Below, one piece after another: positions 31,799 to 37,382 of a DNA stretch of 37,382 nt. The notes under the pieces were generated by a model, which searched no databases, had not been told where the DNA came from, and worked only from the letters and a program-made list of their open reading frames with translations. Source of the DNA: an uncultured Oscillibacter sp. (lineage in GTDB: Bacteria > Bacillota > Clostridia > Oscillospirales > Oscillospiraceae); contig CAJTZL010000025.1 of assembly GCA_910583695.1 (NCBI GenBank), positions 1 to 37,382 of the forward strand, read 5' to 3'. The translations under genes and the position numbers were made by a program. How positions within the stretch are numbered: position 1 is the first letter of the stretch; each line of letters starts with the position of its first letter.

Positions 31799-32659
31799 AT
31801 GCGTATTTCCGAAATCATCAAGCAGGCCCGGGAGGGCTTGGGGCTGACTCAGGAGGACCTGGCGGAAAAATTGGAGGTCAGCCGTCAGGCCGTCAGCAAG
31901 TGGGAGCTGGGGGCGTCCGTCCCCAGCCCGGAGAATCTGGAGCTTCTGGAGGAGGTGCTGGGGGTCTCCTTCCCCCCGCCGGAGGAGCCTGACCTCCAGA
32001 CCGCCGCTGTCCCTGAAGCGGTTCCCGAAGCCACGGCCAAAACGCCCTTCTGGAACTGGAAGCGGGTAGTGCTCCTGGTTCTGGGAGTGCTGATCGTGTT
32101 GGCCCTGCTGTCCATTGTAATGTTCGAGACCCTCAGGGCGGGCGCACACACGAACACACCCCGGCACGCGGAGCCGTATGTGACCGGCGTTTACTTCTTC
32201 AACGAGGACGCCGGAGAACTCCGGTCTGACCCCGAAGCCGGCGCCGGGTGGTATCTGTTTGCCCCGGGCTCCCGGGTCTATCTCCTGGTGACGTTTGAGG
32301 ACGGTTCTGAGAACACCGTCAACGCCGTCTCGTTGTTCCTGACCCCCACGGGAACGGAAACTCTGGAATACCGGGAGCAGATCGCGGTCCAGGCGGCGGG
32401 GGAGGGCCGGAACTTCGCCCTCTTCGCTTGGGACATCCCGGAGGAGCTGACAGCGCATTTGGAAATCGTGCTGGAGTGCGGCGGGAATCTGCGGGTCACG
32501 GAGACGCTGAACGTGGCGACCCCGTACCCGGAGACCGGCAGCACGCCGGAAATACCGGGAATCCTCTCCCTGAGCACCGACGAAATCCAGGCGGTGGAGG
32601 GCGATATGGGCCATTACATCCTGGAGGCCCACGGGGCCCCCTTTGCAGAGGTGGAGTAG
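31799..32659 (+). CDS. Membrane-anchored XRE-type regulator, truncated
   Basis: A 286-residue product. Residues 1-60 are a Cro/CI HTH (GLTQEDLAEKLEVSRQAVSKWE). A linker follows, then one membrane helix at about 83-106 (VVLLVLGVLIVLALLSIVMF), placing the rest outside. The exterior part (about 115-286) is beta-rich and ends at the start of an Ig-like Big_2 domain (LSLSTDEIQAVEG). The frame is stopped by TAG at 32657 and then continues for 80 codons, so the protein has lost its C-terminal domain. ATG 31799 lies 8 bases after GGGAGG; ATG 31793 is too close. It is divergent from the sigma/anti-sigma pair across the CGCAACC cluster. It probably still binds DNA, but sensing may be impaired. Confidence 0.82.
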   Translation: MRISEIIKQAREGLGLTQEDLAEKLEVSRQAVSKWELGASVPSPENLELLEEVLGVSFPPPEEPDLQTAAVPEAVPEATAKTPFWNWKRVVLLVLGVLIVLALLSIVMFETLRAGAHTNTPRHAEPYVTGVYFFNEDAGELRSDPEAGAGWYLFAPGSRVYLLVTFEDGSENTVNAVSLFLTPTGTETLEYREQIAVQAAGEGRNFALFAWDIPEELTAHLEIVLECGGNLRVTETLNVATPYPETGSTPEIPGILSLSTDEIQAVEGDMGHYILEAHGAPFAEVE

Positions 32660-32899
32660 AACTCTTCCGACCCCAGCGTGGCCCGGGCAGCCAACAATGG
32701 ATATCTCTTTATCGAGAGCGCGGGCGAGACCGTCATCACCGCCTCCTGGAAGAACCAGACCGCCGAGTGCCTTGTCCGGGTGCTTCCCAAACCGCTCGCA
32801 GGCACAGAGGGGCATACGGACCTGCCGGAAGACGAACCGAGGGGAATCCTGGAGAGCCGGCCCGTTCCCCCAACGTATGAATCCCAAACAATCAAGTGA
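32660..32899 (+). pseudogene. Severed Ig-like (Big_2) tail of the HTH regulator
   Basis: It continues in the same frame as the preceding gene after the TAG at 32657-32659. It encodes NSSDPSVARAANNGYLFIES, then GETVITASW and a hydrophilic tail ending before 32899. In Big_2 domains the segment reads W-x-S-S-D-P-S-V-A, so the TAG stands exactly where Trp (TGG) is expected. This is a single-base nonsense change or a sequencing error. The ATG at 32678 has no credible ribosome-binding site, so separate translation is unlikely. Confidence 0.8.
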
Positions 32900-32910
32900 A
32901 GGCGGGCAGA

Positions 32911-32942
32911 AAAAATCAGGGCCTTGACGGCCCTGATTTTTT
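32911..32942. terminator. Bidirectional terminator
   Basis: A 13-base arm AAAAATCAGGGCC (32911-32923) pairs with GGCCCTGATTTTT (32929-32941), loop TTGAC, with U-runs in both directions. It serves the HTH gene and the convergent oxidoreductase operon. Confidence 0.88.
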
Positions 32943-33049
32943 ATTGGTCGGATTCTGCGTTCCCGTCACTTCAGCCTGGTTACACCACCAGACAGCCAGA
33001 GCGGACCGAAAGCTCTTTCTGTCTGCTTCTTCTCTCGGGAAAAAGCAGG

Positions 33050-34447
33050 TCAGCCCTCTTCCGCCAGCTTCCGGCCCATGAGGACTCCCATGGCGGAGGA
33101 CATCATCAGGCCCCGGGTCCAGCCGGAGGAGTCCCCCAGGCAGTGAAGGCCCTGGAGGCTGGTGTTGAAGTCCGTGTCCATCTTCACCCGGTTGGAGTAG
33201 AACTTCAGCTCCGGGGAGTAAAGCAGGGTTTCGTAGGACGCGAAGCCCGGCACAACGTAGTCCATGGCCTGGATGAAATTGATGATGTTCACCATGGCCC
33301 GGTAGGGCATGGCGGCGGTGATGTCCCCCGCCACCACGTCCGGCAGGGTGGGCCGGATGTTGGACTGGGCCAGCTCCTTCTGCCACGTCCGCTTGCCGTC
33401 CAGAATGTCGCCGAAGCGCTGGACCAGAATCTGGCCGTTGCCCAGCATGTTGGTCAGCTCGCCCACTTTCCGGGCGTAGGCAATGGGCTGGTTGAAGGGG
33501 ATGCTGAAATTGTGGGAGCAGAGGATGGAGAGGTTCGTGTTGTCGCTTTTGAACTCCTTGTAGGAGTGCCCGTTGACCACCGCCAGATCGTTGTCGTAGT
33601 TCTCCTGGCTGACAAAGCCGCCGGGATTCTGACAAAAGGTCCGGACCTTGTTCTTGAAGGGCTTGGGCCAGCCCACCAGCTTGGACTCGTAGAGCACCCG
33701 GTTCACCATCTCCATGACCTCGTTCCGGACCTCCACCCGGACGCCGATATCCACGGTGCCCGGTGCGTGGGCAATGTTGTGCTCCGCGCAAAGCCGCTCC
33801 AGCCAGTCCGCCCCCCGGCGGCCCGTGGCCACTACGGTGTGCTTGGCGGTGATCTCCATATCCTGCCGCCGGTCGGAAATGGTGACGCCCTTGCAGACGT
33901 CGTTCTCCAGAATCAGGTTCCGGCACTCCCAGCCGAAGAGGATTTCCACCCCGTTCTCCTGGAGGTAACGCTCAATGCCCAGATAAATGTCGTGGGCCTT
34001 CTCGGTGCCCATGTGGCGGATGGGGCAGTCCACCAGCTTCAAGCCCGCCTGGATGGCCCGCTTGCGGATTTCCTTCCGGTCCTCCGGGTACTCCAGGCCC
34101 TCAATGTGGGTGTCCGCACCGAAGTCCAGGTAGATTTTATCGGCGTAGTGGATGGTCTCCTGGGCAAGGTCCGTGCCGATGAGAGTGGGCAGATCACCTC
34201 CCACCTCATAGCTCAGCGACAGCTTCCCGTCGGAGAAGGCTCCCGCACCGGAGAAGCCGGTGGTGATGTGGCAGTAGGGCTTACAGTTTACGCACTTGTT
34301 GGTCTGGCTTTTGGGACAGCGGCGGTTTTCAATGCTCTGCCCCTTCTCCACCATGACAATTTTCTGCCTGCTGCCCTTTTTCAGCAGCTCCAGGGCGGTG
34401 AAAATACCGGCGGGGCCCGCGCCCACGATGACGACGTCTGCGTTCAT
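33050..34447 (-). CDS. FAD-dependent oxidoreductase (COG2509 type)
   Basis: A 465-residue flavoprotein. The N-terminal dinucleotide fold VIVGAGPAGI is at about residues 5-14. A cysteine-rich segment with CPKSQTNKCVNCKPYC (about 44-59) leads into TGFSGAGAFSDGKL, the signature of the COG2509 FAD-dependent dehydrogenases. A second FAD-contact, VVATGRRGADW, is near residue 205, and CLGDSSGWTRGLMMSSAMG near the C-terminus completes the FAD site. The physiological substrate of this family is not established. The start ATG 34447 has AAAGGAG upstream. It follows the U32 gene by 15 bases, in one operon with mltG. Confidence 0.9.
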   Translation of the reverse strand: MNADVVIVGAGPAGIFTALELLKKGSRQKIVMVEKGQSIENRRCPKSQTNKCVNCKPYCHITTGFSGAGAFSDGKLSLSYEVGGDLPTLIGTDLAQETIHYADKIYLDFGADTHIEGLEYPEDRKEIRKRAIQAGLKLVDCPIRHMGTEKAHDIYLGIERYLQENGVEILFGWECRNLILENDVCKGVTISDRRQDMEITAKHTVVATGRRGADWLERLCAEHNIAHAPGTVDIGVRVEVRNEVMEMVNRVLYESKLVGWPKPFKNKVRTFCQNPGGFVSQENYDNDLAVVNGHSYKEFKSDNTNLSILCSHNFSIPFNQPIAYARKVGELTNMLGNGQILVQRFGDILDGKRTWQKELAQSNIRPTLPDVVAGDITAAMPYRAMVNIINFIQAMDYVVPGFASYETLLYSPELKFYSNRVKMDTDFNTSLQGLHCLGDSSGWTRGLMMSSAMGVLMGRKLAEEG

Positions 34448-34462
34448 AGCGGCTTCTCCTTT

Positions 34463-35707
34463 TTATCCATTCGTTTCCTTCTGATTTTCCCCCTTGGCCG
34501 AGAGGTCCTTGGCCCGCCGGAGGATGGTCCAGGGAGGCACCGGCCAGGGGAACTTCATGCGAAAGACGCTCTGAGGCGTCCGGGGCTCGAAAAGGGGCAT
34601 GCCCTCCCCGTCCGCCATCTCCGGAACCGTCATTTCAAAGGGCCGCACATCCGGGCCCACCAGCTCCACCCTGTCCCCGGTCCGGAACTTGTTGCGAAGG
34701 GACAGCGTGGCGTTTCCCCCATCGTCGCAGTCCGTGACGACGGCGGCCACCTGCCACTCCCGGACGTACCGGGCATCGTCGTAATACTGCCCCGGCGGGC
34801 CGTAGAAAAAGCCGGTGGAGTAGGGCCTGTGGCTGACGTGCTCCACCTCGTCCCGCCAGACGGGGTCCGGGGGCTCCCCCGCCGCCAGGGCGTCCAGACC
34901 GTGGCGGTAGGCGGCCGTAACCACGGCGGCGTAATAGGCGGACTTGGCCCGGCCCTCGATTTTCAGGCTGTCCAGGAACTGCAGGTCCTCCAGATGGTCG
35001 ATCATGCACATGTCCCGGGAGTTCAGAATGTAAGCCCCCCGGCCGTCCTCCTCTATAGGGAAGAACTCGCCGGGGCGCTTCTCCTCCATAAGGGCGTATT
35101 TGTAGCGGCAGGGCTGGGCGCAGGCCCCCCGGCTGGAGTCCCGGCCCGTCATGTAGTTGGAGAGGAGGCACCGGCCGGAGTAGCTGACGCACATGGCTCC
35201 GTGGACGAAGGCCTCCAGCTCCAGGGAGCGCGGTGTTTTGTCCCGGATGGTGCGAATCTCCTCCAGGCTCAGCTCCCGGGCCAGGATGACCCGGGAGGCC
35301 CCGGCGTCGTGCCAGGCCCGGGCGGTCTCGTAGTTCGTCACCCCGGCCTGAGTGGAGACGTGGCGGGCCGCGTGGGGGGCGTATTTCCCCGCCAATTGAA
35401 AGGCCCCCAGGTCCGCCAGAATCACGGCATCCACCCCGGCGGCCTCCAGAACCTCCAGGTGGGCGGGGAGGCGGTCCATCTCGTCATTCCGGGGCATGGT
35501 GTTGACGGTGCAGTGGACCCGGACGCCGTGAGCGTGGGCGAAGGCCACGGCCTCGGCCAGACCCTCGGGGGAGAAATTCCCCGCGAAGGCCCGCATGCCG
35601 AAGTCCGTGCCCGCCAGATACACCGCATCCGCGCCGTAGAGGACCGCCATGCGGAGGCGCTCCATGTCCCCCGCCGGGGCCAGAAGTTCCGGTATTTTAA
35701 TTTCCAT
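34463..35707 (-). CDS. U32-family protein, probable tRNA/rRNA hydroxylation factor
   Basis: A 414-residue protein of the collagenase-like U32 family. Relatives RlhA and TrhP (YrrN/YrrO in B. subtilis) hydroxylate rRNA or make the hydroxyuridine precursor at tRNA position 34, rather than being proteases. The TIM-barrel start PELLAPAGDMERLRMAV and GADAVYLAG is canonical. The U32 signature EAFVHGAMCVSYSGRCLLSN (in parts), then GACAQPCRYKY, supplies four cysteines likely to bind an Fe-S cluster. A C-terminal beta domain spans about 330-400. It overlaps the mltG stop by 11 bases, echoing the B. subtilis yrrL-M-N-O order, but the methyltransferase trmR (yrrM) and a second U32 gene are missing. The exact substrate is not proven. 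Confidence 0.85.
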   Translation of the reverse strand: MEIKIPELLAPAGDMERLRMAVLYGADAVYLAGTDFGMRAFAGNFSPEGLAEAVAFAHAHGVRVHCTVNTMPRNDEMDRLPAHLEVLEAAGVDAVILADLGAFQLAGKYAPHAARHVSTQAGVTNYETARAWHDAGASRVILARELSLEEIRTIRDKTPRSLELEAFVHGAMCVSYSGRCLLSNYMTGRDSSRGACAQPCRYKYALMEEKRPGEFFPIEEDGRGAYILNSRDMCMIDHLEDLQFLDSLKIEGRAKSAYYAAVVTAAYRHGLDALAAGEPPDPVWRDEVEHVSHRPYSTGFFYGPPGQYYDDARYVREWQVAAVVTDCDDGGNATLSLRNKFRTGDRVELVGPDVRPFEMTVPEMADGEGMPLFEPRTPQSVFRMKFPWPVPPWTILRRAKDLSAKGENQKETNG

Positions 35708-36878
35708 AGTACTCGGCGCTGTTTACGAAGTTGACGTGTTCGTTGTAGGTTTCAAAGTAGTGGTGCTTGCCGTCCTTGCCCAGGGCGTAGTAATAGTAGC
35801 CCGTCTCCTCCGGCTCCAGGGCGGCCTCAATGGCCGTCATGCCGGGGTTGGCAATGGGCGTGGGCGGCAGGCCCGGGTACTTGTAGAGGTTATAGGGCGT
35901 GTCCGTTTCCAGATCCGTCTGAGTGATGGCCCCCTCGTGGCCCGGCAGGCCGTAGAGCAGGGAAGCGTCTACCTGCAAAAGGCCGTTGGTTCCGGCCTTG
36001 TTTCCGGGGCCGTCCAGGCGGTTGTAGATAACGGAGGCAATGCGGGCCTGATCCGTGCCGTCGGTCTCCCGTTCGATGAGGGAGGCGATGGTGATGATCT
36101 TTTTCAGGTCGTAGCCCTTGGCCTCCCAGGCGGCCAGCAGCTCGTCGTCCAGCTTGCTGTTGAAGTTTTTGATGAGGCGGTTCAGGGCGTTGGCGGGTTT
36201 CTCATTCACGTAAAACTCATAGGTGTCCGGGAAGAGGAAGCCCTCCAGACGGCTGATGTCATGGGATTCGTTGTCAATGAAGTCATAGTCAAAGCGGGCG
36301 GTCTGGGCCGCTTCCGTCAGGGCCGCCTCGGTGTTGACCCCGTTTTTCGCCAGCACGGCGATGGTCTGGGCCACAGTGTAGCCCTCGGGGATCGTGACCT
36401 GAACGGTTTCCGCCGTCATGTTGCCGGCGGCGCTCCGCATGCCCAGCACCAGGGCGTGGTAGTCCATATCCGTGTTCAGGGCGTGGGAGCCCATGCCGAT
36501 TTTTTCCTCCGCGTTGGTGATGTTGGCGTAGAGCTTGAAGAACCAGGGGTAGTCGATGAGCCCCGCCGCCTTCAGCTTGTCGGCCACGGTGTCCACGGTG
36601 TCCTCGGAGGACACCTCCACCACCATCTCCACCGGTGGTGAACCGGCCCGGTTGAAGGAGCAGAAGTCGCTGAACAGCAGCCACCCGGCGCAGCCCAGCA
36701 GCGCAGAGGACAGGGCCACAAAAATCAGGTGCAGCAGCATAAACAAAAGCGGGTGCATCCGCCGCCGCCTCCGGCGGCGTTTTCGCTGGGGGGGACGCTG
36801 GGGAGCGTGGGACGGCTGTTCCCGGCGGACCTGTCCGGCGTCCCAGCTGGCGGTGTCGCTGTTGTGAAATTCGGCCAT
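35697..36878 (-). CDS. mltG: Endolytic murein transglycosylase MltG
   Basis: Membrane-anchored lytic transglycosylase that cuts nascent glycan strands and sets their length. 393 residues: a basic, Pro/Arg-rich cytoplasmic tail (about 1-40), one membrane helix (about 43-68), a LysM-like subdomain (about 85-180), and a catalytic YceG domain. The catalytic Glu269 lies in IASLIERET, and RLEGFLFPDTYEF (210-222) and VIYNRL are family hallmarks. The ATG at 36878 follows GAGGAGG by 8 bases on the minus strand. It heads the mltG-U32-oxidoreductase operon and is divergent from the Cys-rich gene. I could not pick out its promoter in the 176-base gap. Confidence 0.95.
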   Translation of the reverse strand: MAEFHNSDTASWDAGQVRREQPSHAPQRPPQRKRRRRRRRMHPLLFMLLHLIFVALSSALLGCAGWLLFSDFCSFNRAGSPPVEMVVEVSSEDTVDTVADKLKAAGLIDYPWFFKLYANITNAEEKIGMGSHALNTDMDYHALVLGMRSAAGNMTAETVQVTIPEGYTVAQTIAVLAKNGVNTEAALTEAAQTARFDYDFIDNESHDISRLEGFLFPDTYEFYVNEKPANALNRLIKNFNSKLDDELLAAWEAKGYDLKKIITIASLIERETDGTDQARIASVIYNRLDGPGNKAGTNGLLQVDASLLYGLPGHEGAITQTDLETDTPYNLYKYPGLPPTPIANPGMTAIEAALEPEETGYYYYALGKDGKHHYFETYNEHVNFVNSAEYYGN

Positions 36879-36961
36879 GTTGAAAACCTCCTCGCGCGGT
36901 GCGCTCCCCCCCGAAAAAACGCCCCTTTTAAAAAGGACAGGATGAATTTTCAGGGGGTCAG

Positions 36962-36991
36962 GCTCCCGGAGAGAGCCGGGAGCATAGAATA
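36962..36991 (+). promoter_or_regulatory. Hairpin and -10-like box before the Cys-rich gene
   Basis: An 8-bp stem GCTCCCGG-AGAGAG-CCGGGAGC (36962-36983) is followed directly by CATAGAATA (36983-36991). The latter fits the CATANNNTA -10 pattern of mother-cell sporulation sigma factors. No matching -35 is visible, so the promoter call is weak. Confidence 0.35.
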
Positions 36992-37054
36992 TCTCAAATC
37001 CAAGGTCCTGACGCCGCGTCCCGCGGCCCCGGGTCCAAAGAAAGGTGACTGATT

Positions 37055-37306
37055 ATGTGCTTTAACAATGGAAACGACAATGGCTGCCTGTGGATCGTAC
37101 TCATCATCATCCTGTTCTGCTGCTGCGGCTGCGGCGGCGGAAACAGCTGGGGCTGGGGCGGCGGACACAACTGGGGCGGCGGCTGTAACTGCGGATGCGG
37201 CGGCTGTGGCTGCGGCGGATGCACCGGCGGATGCAACTGCAACTGCGGATGCACCGGAGGCTGCAACTGCGGCTGTAACTGCAACTGCAACGACTCCTGC
37301 TGCTGA
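37055..37306 (+). CDS. Membrane-anchored protein with 23 cysteines in 83 residues
   Basis: An 83-residue protein. It has a polar Asn/Gly N-terminus, one hydrophobic segment (about 12-24, LWIVLIIILF then CCC), a Gly/Trp/His linker (about 27-43), and a C-terminal tail of CNC, CGC and GGCTGGC units with Cys at nearly every second or third position. I count 23 Cys. Such short high-cysteine proteins occur in Clostridia and some databases label them chorion-class high-cysteine proteins. A role in metal binding or a disulfide-linked spore or cell coat is inference. ATG 37055 follows AAAGGTG by 7 bases, a good ribosome-binding site, and the codon pattern is clean, so it is a real gene and not a simple repeat. 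Confidence 0.8.
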   Translation: MCFNNGNDNGCLWIVLIIILFCCCGCGGGNSWGWGGGHNWGGGCNCGCGGCGCGGCTGGCNCNCGCTGGCNCGCNCNCNDSCC

Positions 37307-37343
37307 CCGCGGAGCAGCGGAACCGCGCCCTCGTTCCTTCTCT

Positions 37344-37371
37344 CCCGCCGCGGCCGCCGTGCCGCGGCGGG
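37344..37371. other. GC-rich hairpin near the window end
   Basis: A perfect 11-bp stem CCCGCCGCGGC (37344-37354) with 37361-37371, loop CGCCGT, 37 bases after the Cys-rich gene. No U-run is seen before the window ends, so it may be a terminator cut by the edge or a structural repeat. Confidence 0.5.
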
Positions 37372-37382
37372 CCGGGGACGGG

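Noticed and set aside
32924..35734. Plus-strand open frame of over 900 codons opposite the oxidoreductase and U32 genes
   Set aside because: It runs antisense to two identified genes, starts inside a terminator and has no domain or ribosome-binding site.

Overview
The window is a chromosomal segment from a GC-rich, low-G+C-phylum (Firmicutes/Bacillota) bacterium, most likely a gut Clostridia member of the Oscillospiraceae type (Flavonifractor/Lawsonibacter/Oscillibacter-like). The reasons are Bacillota marker genes (ireB/reoM, nrdR, ymdB, a B. subtilis-like mazF, a T-box leader, mltG next to a U32 protein), strong AGGAGG ribosome-binding sites, sigma-A promoters of the TTGNNN-17-TATAAT type, and high GC with strong G/C at third codon positions. 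The species call is inference. I saw no tRNA, rRNA, CRISPR array, phage or insertion sequence; this looks like core chromosome with a few accessory insertions.

Layout. 242-3983: MacB/FtsX-type ABC exporter operon (ATPase, 897-residue permease, small lipoprotein), each gene touching or overlapping the next. 4146-5594: nicotinate phosphoribosyltransferase with its own promoter. 5919-7493: cardiolipin synthase. 7494-7719: a cluster of palindromes. 7720-13405: TtcA-like tRNA thiolase, a giant Sel1-repeat protein with an N-terminal zinc ribbon, a GH13 alpha-glucosidase and a YihX-like HAD phosphatase. 13485-14375 (minus): HTH regulator fused to a six-helix membrane domain. 14736-18029: NAD(P)H-hydrate repair enzyme, lipoprotein, MazF toxin without a visible antitoxin, and a secreted protein of unknown role. 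18106-22740: unknown protein, nrdR, ymdB, a probably frameshifted small membrane gene, a YbaK deacylase, an SbcD/YhaO-like phosphoesterase, rplS.

22786-28198: the most interesting block. A T-box leader with a Phe-type (UUC) specifier precedes a secreted polysaccharide deacetylase, then pheS, an Imm51-like protein, and a PheT with an insertion of about 105 residues. 28311-30053: ireB, an unknown 102-residue protein, and an SH3-NlpC/P60 cell-wall hydrolase. 30110-32899: a divergent regulatory locus with an ECF sigma factor plus DUF4179-type anti-sigma factor on the minus strand and a membrane-anchored HTH regulator on the plus strand. A cluster of CGCAACC boxes lies between them, the sigma gene has lost a canonical start codon, and the HTH gene's Ig-like tail is cut off by an amber codon. 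33050-36878 (minus): mltG, a U32 protein and an FAD oxidoreductase. 37055-37306: an 83-residue membrane-anchored protein with 23 cysteines.

Two themes recur. One is translation and tRNA quality (TtcA, YbaK, PheST with T-box, U32 protein, rplS, MazF). The other is the cell envelope (Cls, polysaccharide deacetylase, IreB/ReoM, NlpC/P60, MltG, lipoproteins). No defence island or biosynthetic cluster is evident. The candidates for something undescribed are the T-box/deacetylase/Imm51/PheT-insertion arrangement, the decaying sigma/anti-sigma/HTH locus, and the zinc-ribbon Sel1 array.
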